Positions 58,701-64,000 are shown, counted from the first letter of the stretch. The stretch is 64,000 nt of DNA from Bryopsis sp. KO-2023 (GCA_030272585.1 BSYQ01000013.1:2542001-2606000); one strand, 5' to 3'. The notes: generated from the letters alone by a model not told the origin. Numbers and translations: made by a program.

Positions 58701-59658
58701 CACGCCCTTTAGGAAGGCTGCTGGGCTGGATCCGCGCTTGTTCTCAGGGTCCTAAGGTCGAACACACATACCCTAGACCCGGCTCCGAAACCATTGTAAC
58801 GCGCGCCAGAAAACAAGGGGAAACCCTCGACAGGGGGACACAAGGGTCGGAAACCCAAAACACAGTTGGATATTACAACACTAACCCTTCGTGGTTTATA
58901 TACACTCCAGGTCAGTCATAGCTACCATGTCCCTATGACGTACTCTCACGCCTTCGACATTTCACGATAAATAGTACCCAATCGTAACACTGGCCCTGTG
59001 CGAGGCAAAACACGGGTTTCCGGCTTCTGTGCGGGGTCCCGATTTAACCCCGCACAGACCGCGATTTTCCAGCTGGAAGCCTGGCCTGTTTTTGTGGCCA
59101 GGCTTTTTTTCCCATGTTTCTTTCTTTTCTTTTTTTTTGTGTTAAATCTTGGAAGGGATTTTTCTCTTTTTTGTTTTTCGAATTCTTGTTTTTAGGATGC
59201 AAGACCTGGACCAGGATCAAAAAGAATACCCGACACAACAGGAGAGGGGAATGCTGGCTGAGGGACCATACTCCAGAACAAAAATCTTGCAATCATTGTG
59301 ACAGTGGAACCGTAAAAGATGTCAATGGTAGGGTTCTGCCTTCTTGTTATTCCTATTAAATATAATCATTCGACACAGGAAAATTTCTGATAAAAATTGA
59401 AAATCGATTAGATTTTTAGCTCCAGCTGTTGAGGAATCCTAACCATTGGTGATGGGTTTTTGGTGCTTTTAAATTCCAGATTTCCTGGATGATTGCGAGA
59501 AGAAGGGGAGGGACGCTGGAAGTTTTGCAGTGAGGGGTGCTTGCAGCACTCTGACTTCATTATGCCCACCTCCCACTGAAGAAGACAAAAAAGATTTTCA
59601 ACCTAGAACCTCTGCACAACTCCGTGAGCAAACCGAACAAATCAAAAGATATCACTGA
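19707..59658 (+). CDS. PAN/apple-domain secreted protein gene with a 38.9-kb intron
   Basis: Five exons, all joined in phase 1: 19707-19782, 19922-19972, 20209-20337, 59196-59327 and 59480-59658, encoding 188 residues and stopping at TGA 59656-59658. Exon 1 is a signal peptide (MHSVAVIIACLALGSCCWAEA). Exons 3 and 4 join across intron 3 to make a PAN/apple-like module: DDCCALCTNTDG + CKTWT ... GECWL, the Cys-Cys-x2-Cys...GC.aW...CWL pattern of that family, known for protein or carbohydrate binding outside the cell. Exon 5 is charged, with four cysteines and a Gln/Glu-rich tail. Intron 3 (20338-59195) holds CACTA B and the retrotransposons nested within it. Splice borders are intact, so the gene may still work if so long an intron is removed. 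A competing donor (gtgagg) lies inside exon 5 at 59530. Confidence 0.82.
20516..20556 (+). other. Mini tRNA-like hairpin of the CACTA family (copy B)
   Basis: Outer stem GGAACG/CGTTCC encloses a spacer and the T-arm CTGGG-TTCGACT-CCCAG. It is the counterpart of 7198-7240. The outer stem differs by a compensated pair (T-A in A, C-G in B) while the T arm is unchanged. Confidence 0.65.
20711..21050 (+). repeat. Two spaced direct repeats of about 95 bp
   Basis: 20711-20804 and 20954-21050 share cacagt(c/t)(c/t)ccgaatcccaag, the ggtttaata block and flanks, diverged at about 10-15 positions, with an array segment between them. It is part of the left subterminal region of CACTA B. Confidence 0.7.
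21433..24158 (-). CDS. CACTA-encoded second gene (possible TNPA-like accessory protein)
   Basis: Eight exon-like segments with GT-AG borders read leftward from the shared promoter region: about 24158-24042, 23780-23629, 23487-23293, 23122-23027, 22857-22691, 22546-22324, 22108-22000 and 21830-21433 (stop TAA). Every intron is packed with CCCCGCACA units. The product has helical N-terminal segments, a coiled-coil-like stretch (IDALETENATRTEKIQ), a Pro/Glu linker and a strongly basic tail (KKKRDKDRLYDSGKKS ... KKRRSSRKK). CACTA elements usually encode a transposase plus a DNA-binding helper that recognises the subterminal repeats; position and basic tail suit that role, but no similarity to TNPA is visible. 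The start exon is uncertain, and the first junction needs an alternative donor to keep phase. Confidence 0.55.
24280..24388. promoter_or_regulatory. Bidirectional promoter region of CACTA B
   Basis: A near-palindromic TATTTATAAACTAATTAG at 24292-24309 gives a TATA-like motif on both strands between the two divergent element genes. The transposase ATG is 85 bases to the right. An AG (ccgttag) at 24380 may be the acceptor of a leader intron. Confidence 0.35.
24389..48223 (+). CDS. CACTA transposase (TNP2/TNPD-type), 14 exons
   Basis: Exons 24389-24566, 24674-25146, 25306-25517, 44641-44969, 45080-45446, 45534-45609, 45749-45970, 46121-46152, 46194-46391, 46482-46658, 46798-47010, 47148-47339, 47649-47785 and 47895-48223 keep one frame of 1,044 residues with no stop. 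The N-terminal zinc-finger-like CCPACG...SWKRHKG...GTC is followed by a Pro-Ala-Gln repeat coded by CCCCGCACAG units, a very acidic tract, then TNP2-family blocks: SGMTREVFETLL, LPTTF, LMCQKGC; CECG; RRIFYF; IALIPGPKEPE; ACPDC; RYMGYLAP; VLHDLPYF...MLFGLVKDFL; LFGAGMCTFNLH. It ends in a DUF4216-like part. It catalyses CACTA excision and insertion. Intron 3 (25518-44640) contains the chromovirus. The 41-base intron 8 is the weakest join. Confidence 0.85.
25738..25812 (-). repeat. tRNA-like segment (SINE type) 1
   Basis: The minus strand reads an A-box-like TGGTCTACGTTGTTAGAGC and a T-arm with B-box GGGTTCGAGTCCCGC. The acceptor stem does not pair; tRNA-derived repeat in transposase intron 3. 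Confidence 0.45.
25913..25987 (-). repeat. tRNA-like segment (SINE type) 2
   Basis: The minus strand contains TGTGGCTTAGGGTGCTC, a hairpin AAGGT/ACCTT, GAGGG-TTCGATT-CCCCC and a closing GAGCAC that can pair with GTGCTC. It is a degenerate tRNA-like fold. Confidence 0.5.
26082..26543 (+). repeat. 5' LTR of the chromovirus
   Basis: 462 bp. It contains internal short repeats of the form CAGTTCAGGGGAACTG and a CTCTCTCTC tract; it matches 43785-44246 except for one base. Confidence 0.95.
26545..26556 (+). promoter_or_regulatory. tRNA primer-binding site (chromovirus)
   Basis: TGGTTTCGGAGC, one base after the 5' LTR. It is identical to the sites of the three minus-strand elements. The leader after it (26630-26830) is a run of GCGCAG-rich units. 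Confidence 0.88.
26886..27380 (+). CDS. Leader ORF upstream of and overlapping gag
   Basis: A 164-residue frame in the chromovirus leader, in the same reading frame as pol, overlaps the likely gag start (27253) by 128 bases. It contains a Ser/Glu-rich N-terminus, a Pro-rich middle and YYDCFDPECPIYRSQRATQE. No family is recognised. It may be a regulatory upstream frame or a remnant of an extended Gag; it may also be chance. Confidence 0.3.
   Translation: MCCMSFGKPVTVESSGSEAESDVETVIQCEAEFQGNLPPDLFTFSGDWVSAPFRLPRPVQVFGPVRHPLAVIPPPPLRAPPHGHRKAERSGNIIRYYDCFDPECPIYRSQRATQERRERNRRNVRHRRAPADGNASPRSVRSSGSEAGHGRDAGRDPAPEAGRR
27253..28404 (+). CDS. gag: Chromovirus Gag
   Basis: 384 residues from MSGTDEHPQMG (an upstream in-frame ATG at 27154 is less likely because it lies in the leader ORF). 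It has a coiled-coil start, a retrotransposon-gag domain (WYGDPQDVPLNEW, GAAGTWW, FRREWSRLKQG, LIxxF-type helices around FIEGLNDRLRTKVE), then an Arg/Ser-rich tract with repeated RSQSRG, and a CCHC zinc knuckle CYNCDKLGHFAVDC at 28351-28392. It forms the particle and packages RNA. It overlaps pol by 16 bases; pol is in the -1 frame, so a -1 shift or re-initiation is needed. Confidence 0.9.
   Translation: MSGTDEHPQMGTPAPDPFDLQGLRRGMAEMQEEILHLRQVAANVNAQMDDAVRHAVRTRLAEQHPPAALGKARAKGPDSWYGDPQDVPLNEWQVQLQTYYDLTATRDREQQVLVAAGCLRGAAGTWWRSRYEEAMAGQRALPTDLTALVADLRRQFGKTNENKDFRREWSRLKQGRMSVAEYVHDFRRLMLQINDSNAGEQLFRFIEGLNDRLRTKVEMEDPADLERAIALAATWEGPLEIYRREGRRGRSPRGRRESSRRDRSQSRGRSQSRGRSQSRGRSQSFNRGRFDDRQTPRYIPQSGDRMEVDGLQRNRVGFDDGKRRDASRSKSRGRSGSPRRQRRKSGESSSAGRSRMDAGRAAANVRCYNCDKLGHFAVDCQEN
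28389..31538 (+). CDS. pol: Chromovirus Pol, part 1 (protease, RT, RNase H, integrase N-part)
   Basis: A long N-terminal linker of about 240 residues, rich in Gly and Ala, comes first. It is followed by the protease (LIDSGATDNFVS, about 29150), reverse transcriptase with FRALNKLTVKNRYPIPRIEE, LPFGLTNAPATF and catalytic YLDD (about 30253), RNase H (ITDASDYAIGAVL, ATHEKELLAVV, HTDHAPLKF), and the integrase HHCC finger (HESALAGH...CIPCQRNK). The integrase core begins SLDFVGPLPRTQKGS, where the 9.2-kb element is inserted. The linker region is also found, decayed, inside that inserted element. No stop or frameshift is seen in this part. The frame running into the inner LTR to 31622 is an artefact of the insertion. 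Confidence 0.93.
31544..32192 (-). repeat. 3' LTR of inner LARD element
   Basis: 649 bp, rich in short CTGCCAG/GTCTGCAG units. A purine tract lies at 32193-32201 (minus strand GGGGAGGAA). Short frames within it are repeated at the other LTR and are not genes. Confidence 0.93.
32202..35740. other. Non-coding interior of inner LARD element (3' half)
   Basis: AT-rich, with recurrent TCTGCAAACTGCCA-like words and no frame longer than about 100 codons on either strand. I see no gene. Confidence 0.7.
35748..36614 (-). pseudogene. Decayed gag-pol linker remnant in the inner LARD element
   Basis: Three short minus-strand frames match the chromovirus pol N-terminus in order: QKWSVxRxA; LPQGRVAYGRGVHS, DGISAGGGPGxDTGAGNSGG; and VAPDLHDFSVYVDSDG (chromovirus TPDLHDFSVHVGAAG). 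Stops and frameshifts separate them. This is the only coding relic of the element. It shows that the element arose by deletion and replacement from a chromovirus close to the one it now interrupts. Confidence 0.8.
35951..36180 (-). repeat. 54-bp tandem repeat, four copies, in the linker remnant
   Basis: The unit codes AGTLMEAESLASRSVDEL and keeps the reading frame. Copies differ at one to four positions. It has no counterpart in the chromovirus linker. Confidence 0.88.
36615..40074. other. Non-coding interior and TGCGCA-rich leader of inner LARD element
   Basis: 36615-38900 is AT-rich without genes. 38930-40070, just inside the primer site, is a dense field of TGCGCA/CTGCGC words (more than 40), comparable to the GCGCAG-rich leader of the chromovirus. 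Plus-strand frames there are by-products of the repeat. Confidence 0.65.
40075..40086 (-). promoter_or_regulatory. tRNA primer-binding site (inner LARD element)
   Basis: TGGTTTCGGAGC on the minus strand, one base inside the 5' LTR. Confidence 0.87.
40088..40736 (-). repeat. 5' LTR of inner LARD element
   Basis: 649 bp, matching 31544-32192. Followed on the minus strand by one base and the primer site at 40086-40075. Confidence 0.93.
40742..41750 (+). CDS. pol: Chromovirus Pol, part 2 (integrase core, GPY/F, chromodomain)
   Basis: It resumes the frame exactly after target duplication GGGTC: DYLLVVVDRFTKM, then IVSDRDSRFTSNFW and SSYHPETDGQTERANRT complete the DDE catalytic core. The GPY/F part reads KYCGPFVVLKR and HNTFHVSKLKP. 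The C-terminus is a chromodomain: EEYLVDRILADRTVRGKKQY, LVRWQGYDQSEDTWEPARNL. Chromodomains of this lineage bind methylated histone H3. Joined to part 1 across one GGGTC the protein is continuous, so only the insertion disables it. Confidence 0.93.
41940..42806 (+). CDS. Extra ORF of the chromovirus: coiled coil plus RING-like zinc finger
   Basis: 288 residues from the ATG at 41940 (a frame-open extension to 41829 exists), lying 189 bases after pol and 978 bases before the 3' LTR. N-terminus Ala/Pro-rich; then a heptad-like helix (VAELERLRSKCQKVEQEKWK). A Cys/His cluster follows: CSLC-x15-CGKHRVCC-x3-C, then CGLC 41 residues on. This is close to the C3HC4 RING order (C-x2-C, C-x2-H-x2-C, C, C-x2-C) found in ubiquitin E3 ligases, though the spacing of the third ligand pair is unusual. 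The C-terminus is basic and Pro-rich. Extra ORFs at this position are known in some Ty3 elements, but I know of none with this domain; E3 activity is inference. Confidence 0.65.
   Translation: MDQQPANQAALIVSTPASSSEPAEAAPVVIPAAAVEKADVIKGADEVVAFEEAVQVLRKRAVDVAELERLRSKCQKVEQEKWKLQGSLSAAESELKAWREWAKKMPVTRLDSEEELSFGFLDTGLPEPEKPAADQKSEMETALKETGRGCSLCFKTARSLGAPVRELPCGKHRVCCRDLCVQRLWYAPDVTVERTNPDGSLEVVGRLSETRKGVSVDATKECGLCQLREHTVMAPRVLTSLRIAVISPPLPTQPASPGRTNRDCVPLREIRWSVPALAPKRGLKRPAT
42893..43052 (+). repeat. Three copies of a 48-bp repeat before the chromovirus 3' LTR
   Basis: The unit begins gggctgtccagtttctggtg and ends near ggaatttttca; copies start at 42894, 42943 and 43009. The third is cut short and 43053-43775 has no further coding signal. 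Confidence 0.85.
43785..44246 (+). repeat. 3' LTR of the chromovirus
   Basis: 462 bp, preceded directly by the purine tract GGGGAGGAA and followed by the target duplication CCCAA. Confidence 0.95.
44262..44332 (+). repeat. tRNA-like segment (SINE type) 3
   Basis: A-box-like TTGGCTTAGTGCTTACCG and B-box TGTTCGAATCC lie 45 bases apart, close to tRNA spacing. It lies 15 bases after the chromovirus in transposase intron 3. Confidence 0.45.
44405..44488 (+). repeat. tRNA-like segment (SINE type) 4
   Basis: GTGGCTTAGAGTATTAG and a B-box GGGTTCGAATCTT, flanked by complementary-looking ends. It resembles segment 2 (shared GTGGCTTAG start). Confidence 0.45.
48224..50370. other. CACTA B interior after the transposase, no gene resolved
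   Basis: Some exon-like pieces with splice borders (48732-48840, 48893-49080 basic, 49622-49738, 50236-50330) do not join into a supported product. 49389-49436 has four copies of CATTTCGTTTTCA. 49921-49975 has a short duplicated GAATAGTTGCAGCACTCTGC. Confidence 0.4.
50780..51720. repeat. Right subterminal CCCCGCACA array of CACTA B with palindrome
   Basis: 50780-51305 is a tandem field of CCCCGCACACACACA-GGAGCCCGCACAG units of about 40-60 bases. 51409-51516 and 51612-51712 form a long, slightly imperfect inverted repeat, the counterpart of the 140-bp palindrome in copy A. Its outer arm is cut by the LTR element at 51721 and continues at 58990-59070. Confidence 0.88.
51721..51915 (-). repeat. 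3' LTR of second LARD element
   Basis: A 195-bp repeat ending in TGTTACGATTGGG on the minus strand; matches 58795-58989. Confidence 0.92.
51916..58781. other. Non-coding interior of second LARD element
   Basis: Pyrimidine-rich on the plus strand, with many short frames and no conserved domain. 57500-58780 is GC-richer. No tandem repeats of note. Confidence 0.65.
58782..58793 (-). promoter_or_regulatory. tRNA primer-binding site (second LARD element)
   Basis: TGGTTTCGGAGC on the minus strand, one base inside the 5' LTR at 58795; the fourth occurrence of the same site in the window. Confidence 0.87.
58795..58989 (-). repeat. 5' LTR of second LARD element
   Basis: A 195-bp repeat matching 51721-51915, containing a TATATA-like motif (gtttatatacac). 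Confidence 0.92.
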
Positions 59659-59915
59659 TTATCAAAACGGATTTCTTGTAAATGATGAATTGATGACTTT
59701 ACATTTGAAAGTTGATATGTGTTTGTGGATGCTTGCTTTTAATGGGTTTGAATTTTTATTTGTAAATTATATATATATGTATATACTTGGAGGCTGACAA
59801 ATTTTGACCTCCCTCATGGAAAAAACCAGCATGAAGAGTTATCAAAGAGTCAGAATTATCAAAGAATCATATCAGCAACTGGTGCACCTTTTGTGTGTTT
59901 TTACCTCCTTTTCAG

Positions 59916-60127
59916 AGATTTCAGGTGTTGCGGAACGCACCTGCAAAGTTTTGTTCGAAAACCAGTGCCAGTCGGCTGCTTTTGACGCAGTGTCGAACGA
60001 TGCGGTCTGCGATGACATCTTGACTTATGGCCCAGGGGGTGGTGGTGTTGAGTCTTGCCCTGATTTCAGTGCAGCCCTCACGATTTTTGAATCCCAGCTG
60101 GAAAAGCTTTGTGAATCTGATGAGTGA
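59916..60127 (+). CDS. Cys-rich terminal exon (copy 2)
   Basis: Acceptor ccttttcag, phase-1 entry, about 70 residues to TGA. It differs from the copy at 92-303 at only a few residues (for example DAVCDD for DAVCND and ESDE for ESEE). It needs one base from an upstream exon; PAN gene exons are all phase 1, so it could be an alternative 3' exon of that gene, but no phase-1 donor in exon 5 is convincing. Confidence 0.55.
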
Positions 60128-60865
60128 TCCGTGGGGACGACAGCCCTTTTTTTTGAAAGAGAAAATTGAACATCTGTATTTTTAAGGGGAAGAGAAAGGC
60201 CTTTCATGAACATATGTGTTAGGATGAACATATATATCACGAAAGGGGAAAAATTGATTTGCATGAGGGTTTGCAAGCTTCAACGAGTGTAGGAATTAAC
60301 TTTGTAAGTGATCGATCGGAAATGAACAAGTGTGTGGAGGGTGAAATTGATGGGTCTTGAGGGGGATGGCTATTTTTGTTTTTGGAATCATACACCATGG
60401 CTTCTTTTTTTGTCTGTTTTGGAAACTGGAAAACAGAGAGAGAGGACATTGTGGTGCTGTGGGAATTAAAACGAACGAACGAACATCATATTCGAGAAGC
60501 TCATGAGAGTGATCGAGCTGTCAGGAGCAATTTTCATCCCAATCCTTCAGCCTGATCTGAAATGAAACGCAAATTAAAAAATCATCAACTAATACATTTC
60601 AATCTGTCACTGTGATAATTCTGTATAAAAAGGCGTAGAACTCACTTCCAGCCACCCACGTAAGTCTCGCAGAGCCTTGGGTTTATGTCTGTTTGCGTTC
60701 TCAGTACGATGATGAAGAAACGTGAGTTCGGAGAGAGACGCCTGCAAAAAAAAAGAGAGGAGCGTTTTGTGCTTTCGTAACTGTAGAGTCAACACGTGTC
60801 AATGGCGTTGCTGAGACGTCGACATCCACAGAAGTGATCACGGGTGTTTTTCGTATGGTCGGCAG

Positions 60866-61027
60866 GCAACCAGACAAGGACGGAGACCTCGATATCCCAA
60901 CGCATCGCGAGGATCCGGTCCAAAAAAGCACTTCAAAACCGTTCGGCTTACAGAAAGGTTAAGCCGAAACCGGTCGCTCCGAAGATCCTCGAGGACATCA
61001 CGAACAAGGCGGCTATCAACAAGACAA
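60866..61027 (+). CDS. Exon copy of the unknown gene at 991-4220
   Basis: Acceptor ggtcggcag and donor gtaagg; phase 1-1; reads NQTRTETSISQRIARIRSKK ... KPVAPKILEDITNKAAINKT. Compared with 991-1200 it lacks one internal KPLQKCSSDRKVKL repeat unit. The downstream exons of copy 1 are not present after it, so this copy is truncated or continues differently. Confidence 0.5.
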
Positions 61028-61087
61028 GTAAGGAAAGGGATCACATAAAGGCCTTCACACCTCATATTTTCGATGGCGGCACATTCA

Positions 61088-63705
61088 TTGTTGAAACAAC
61101 AGAATCTAAAAAACCTGAGCTACTCCACCGCTGTTTCAGATAGTTTTTCAGGCCAAGAAGAATACTTTATGAAATGTAAGCTAAATAATCCGATATTGTG
61201 TCTACGAATATGGAGATCATGAATTCGTTTTTGTTTGTTATGGTGGTGGTTTTTCCAGACCAGGGCAGCCGACACACCAACAGCCGGGGACATCTGTGTG
61301 TGTGCTACAGGCTAAAAAATCAAGAGAGATGCTAGGAATAATATTCATGAATCAGGCATTACGTATCTTTATGATCTGTGGAATTTTAAGTTTTTGCGGT
61401 AAGTCGATGCCAACCCGACATTTTGCAATGGAAAAGGCAAGACGAATCTTCATGTTGTTGCGGAATGATGTTCCATTGATCGCTACATCAATCAGTCGAT
61501 CGATGTCTAAAAATGGCCTTGCATTAATTATGGAGAAGGGGAGGAAAATTCTGAAAATTCAGTTATGTACCACTCCATTTTCCATTCACCAATCAGTAAC
61601 CCAACTGGTTTCCCAAGGAAATTTCAAAGACAAATATTCTTGCAAAGAAATGTTCTTCCATCTGAGCTCTGGCTGTTAAATCCAAATCGTTTAGTGTAAA
61701 GAAGTCGTCCTCAAAAAAAGAACTCCCCCGCAAATGATCGAAATGTCAGACAGGCCACGACGAGCCCAGAATCGTTGTCGCGGGACGTTCTCTCGTTCCC
61801 GCAGCGTGGAAGATGCTGATTTTCTGCGACCGAGTTTCCGTTCAGAGCCTCTGGGCTCCACAAAAAAATTCTTGCGGAGACGCTCCACGCAAAAGGTGCG
61901 TCGCGTTTTGTTCTTCCGGATCGGCTCCAGCGTCTCGAACTCGCTCGGTCCAGGGGGGTTCCCTCTGGCGACAGAAACGCTGTCTGGAAAATGGGGTGAG
62001 GAGATCATATGGGAGCGGGAGGGGTATCGACACGCCCTGTAAATGGCGAGTCCGAGCGCAAGGTGCGTGTTTATCCGATATCTATCCGGTCCTTTTTGAT
62101 TTTTTTTGCATCCATCCACAGTTGGTGTTTGTGTCTATATTTATATTTATATGATAAAAGTAAAAATAACTTGTATACATAACACAAGAACATAAAAATT
62201 CTATTTGTAAAAAAAAAAAACAAAAAAAAGACTCTTGTATTTGACAGATTATGACGCGCTGCCTTTCGATGCTGCACAATATAGAAGGTGCGGTGCCATA
62301 ATTTGATATGTATGTTCAATTGAGTGTTTTGTTTTTAACATTCTATATTAATTTCTATCAGAAAAAAAAAGCTACAAAAAAATTCATTTTTCAAAGGTGA
62401 GCTCCGAGAAGTTGGATACATGGTTTTTATTGGGAAACAAAATGAAAAGAAAAGGTTTTCAAAATGGACCAATAGTGTTTCGTGGAAGAACGGAAATACG
62501 CCTTTGGTTTTTTTCTCACAAGAAAAACGGTCAGTAAATAAAATAAAGCCCCAAAAGACGCCAAAAAAAAAGCTGGGGATGGACACATACGTGCTCTACC
62601 CCCCATCTATAAATATCATCAGAAAATTAAATTGCGGAAATGTTGCATGTGTACGTAATTAGAGATGGCCTGAGTTGCTGCCCATTTGTATACAGGGTCT
62701 TTTTGCAGTTCATTGTTCAGAGCTCCGCTTATGAAACAGCATCAGGTCAGACATCGATATTTGATATTTTTATGTTTTTAGGTGTTGCATTCTGTAGAAA
62801 TTTTTTCGTCTTGTTGAGCCATTAACTGTTATTCAACAAAAATAAATCTACTATATATATCTGAAATGAATTAGGTTTTTTCCCCAGCTGAAGTGGGCAG
62901 GATTGCAGGTCATTAATTGTATATTTGCTGTTTTTATCAAAAAAAGGTTTTTGTTGTTGTTTCGTCTGTTGTGTGTGGAAAGAATTAAACAGATAATTTT
63001 TTTAGATACTTTACAACAATACTTATCAAACAATTTTATAAATTAATCGATCATCCAAATTCAAGCTACTTTGCCCTGCATGAAAAAGGCAGCAACCAGA
63101 TTGGACAAAAAAGTTTCATCATGTTCGAACACAATCAAAAACAAATTAGCTGAATGTACAATCTCTTTTTTTTTTTTTCCCGTTGGTTTAACTTTCCTCC
63201 AAAATCAATCCTCGAGTATAAAACACAACCATCAATGCTTTTTTTTATTTCTTTCTTTCCCCCCTGAAAATTGCACCAATGTTGGATCAATAAATTGCTA
63301 AGTCATTGTCTGCTGTCGAAAAACTGTCATCAGGGAAATGAGTTTTGGGGTATTTGATTCAAAATCTTGGGTAGTAGATATGTGATCCTCAATAGTGTGA
63401 TTTGGAGAAGCTTTAGATGTAATCTTTCAAAAAATCAAAGATATCATTAATAAAAAATCGGGTGACAAATGCTTATGAATTCAGGTACCATTGTTTTGAT
63501 GGAAAACCAGATGTCGAAATTGGAACTGTCTCAGTTGGAGGGGACGAGCTTGCATGCTCTGCCACTGCAAGTCGGGGGGGACACTCTCACAGCGATTTCC
63601 TTCTTGGCCGCCGGTAGAGAATCTCACCGTCCCATGACGCTCAACTTGCTTCTTCAGGTCAAAAATTCTTTGAATATACACTTCATACTGTTTTTCTTTC
63701 TTTCT

Positions 63706-63745
<40 letters not shown>

Positions 63746-64000
63746 TGTGTTCTTTTTCTTTTCGCAAATGAATTGCACAGAGGGTGGAAGCTGCATTTAG
63801 CCCATCCACGTACAACTGAGAGTATGTCTTGATGTCGATTTATTCTGTTCATTTTACCCAAAGCGTTTCAATTGAGGCTAAAAAGTGTGATACAGTCCGT
63901 CCAGTATGGAAATGATTGACATGAGATCTCTGATTTCTTGCTGAAATTATTATTATTATTGTTATTATTTTTTCTTCTTTATTAGCCCTTTTTTTTCTGT
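61088..64000. other. Right flank with no resolved gene
   Basis: AT-rich, with one GC-rich block (61700-62050) whose open frame (about 102 codons, Arg/Ser-rich) may be a gene fragment. A candidate exon at 63485-63658 lies between acceptor attcag and donor-like cttcaggtc. No family is recognised. Confidence 0.35.
63711..63742. repeat. (GT)16 microsatellite
   Basis: Sixteen uninterrupted GT units, followed by T-rich sequence; an ATT/GTT repeat lies near 63945-63975. Confidence 0.95.

Larger units (their letters stand above)
51721..58989 (-). mobile_element. Second LARD-type non-autonomous LTR element
   Basis: A 7,269-bp element with two 195-bp LTRs (51721-51915, 58795-58989) that look identical, and target duplication CTGGC at 51716-51720 and 58990-58994. 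Primer site TGGTTTCGGAGC at 58793-58782 sets minus orientation; the purine-rich GGGTGGCGAA precedes the other LTR. No Gag, Pol or other recognisable frame exists in the 6.9-kb interior; the longest minus frame (57940-57527, 137 codons, Trp-rich) matches nothing I know. Unrelated in LTR sequence to the first LARD element except for the primer site. Confidence 0.92.
20411..59070 (+). mobile_element. CACTA transposon, copy B, autonomous type, interrupted by retrotransposons
   Basis: The left end is CACTATGGGAAAACCC with CTG before it (20408-20410). The right end keeps the inner inverted repeat (CCCCGCACAGACCGCGATTTTCC, 59048-59070) but lacks the outermost bases; CTG follows at 59073-59075. Subterminal CCCCGCACA arrays lie at both ends. 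It encodes a TNP2-type transposase (24389-48223) and a divergent partner gene (21433-24158). Subtracting the chromovirus (26082-44246), the LTR element (51721-58989) and their 5-bp duplications leaves about 13.2 kb. The loss of the terminal CACTA on the right may have fixed the element in the intron (inference). Confidence 0.82.
59815..61087. repeat. Segmental duplication, copy 2
   Basis: Collinear with 1-1257; see that entry. It starts 157 bases after the stop of the PAN-domain gene. Confidence 0.85.

Noticed and set aside
61734-62042. 102-codon Arg/Ser-rich frame as a gene
   Set aside because: Open on both strands in the same GC-rich block with no domain, splice partner or duplicate; left as unresolved.

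Overview
This is eukaryotic nuclear DNA. It shows GT-AG introns throughout, small multi-exon genes in a sea of transposons, plant-type CACTA and chromovirus elements, tRNA-derived repeats, and no operons or ribosome-binding sites. A glycine-rich secreted protein, a PAN/apple-domain secreted protein and a stolen exon of (probably axonemal) dynein heavy chain fit a streptophyte lineage with flagellated cells, such as a charophyte alga. That assignment is inference; nothing here fixes the species.

Layout. 1-7100: host sequence with a Cys-rich terminal exon, a four-exon gene of unknown function (991-4220), a foldback/Mutator-like element (1892-2594) and mostly empty AT-rich DNA. 7106-12256: a CACTA transposon (copy A) with 30-bp inverted ends, 3-bp target duplication, a dynein exon and a 140-bp perfect palindrome; it sits inside a minus-strand host ORF. 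12716-13375: glycine-rich secreted protein gene. 14116-18770: a very compact Ty3-like retrotransposon (minus) with identical 149-bp LTRs. 19707-59658: a PAN-domain secreted protein gene of five phase-1 exons. 59815-61087: a diverged second copy of bases 1-1257. 61100-64000: little recognisable.

The PAN gene is split by a 38.9-kb intron filled by nested transposons. CACTA copy B (20411 to about 59070) carries an apparently complete 14-exon transposase gene and a divergent minus-strand partner gene. Inside a transposase intron lies a Ty3 chromovirus (26082-44246). Inside that chromovirus's integrase lies a 9.2-kb non-coding LTR element (31544-40736), which is derived from a relative of its own target. 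A second non-coding LTR element (51721-58989) interrupts the right-end palindrome of CACTA B. Every retroelement boundary is fixed by matching LTRs and target-site duplications. Removing the insertions restores a 13.2-kb CACTA, a 9.0-kb chromovirus and a continuous exon phase in both the PAN gene and the transposase.

Points that look new: (i) all four LTR elements share one 12-base primer-binding site, TGGTTTCGGAGC, unlike the usual plant initiator-Met site; (ii) the chromovirus carries an extra coiled-coil plus RING-like ORF between pol and the 3' LTR; (iii) the CACTA family carries a long right-end palindrome and a mini tRNA-like hairpin, both with base changes that are compensated between copies; (iv) in the compact Ty3 element an in-frame ATG is formed by the LTR/primer-site junction.
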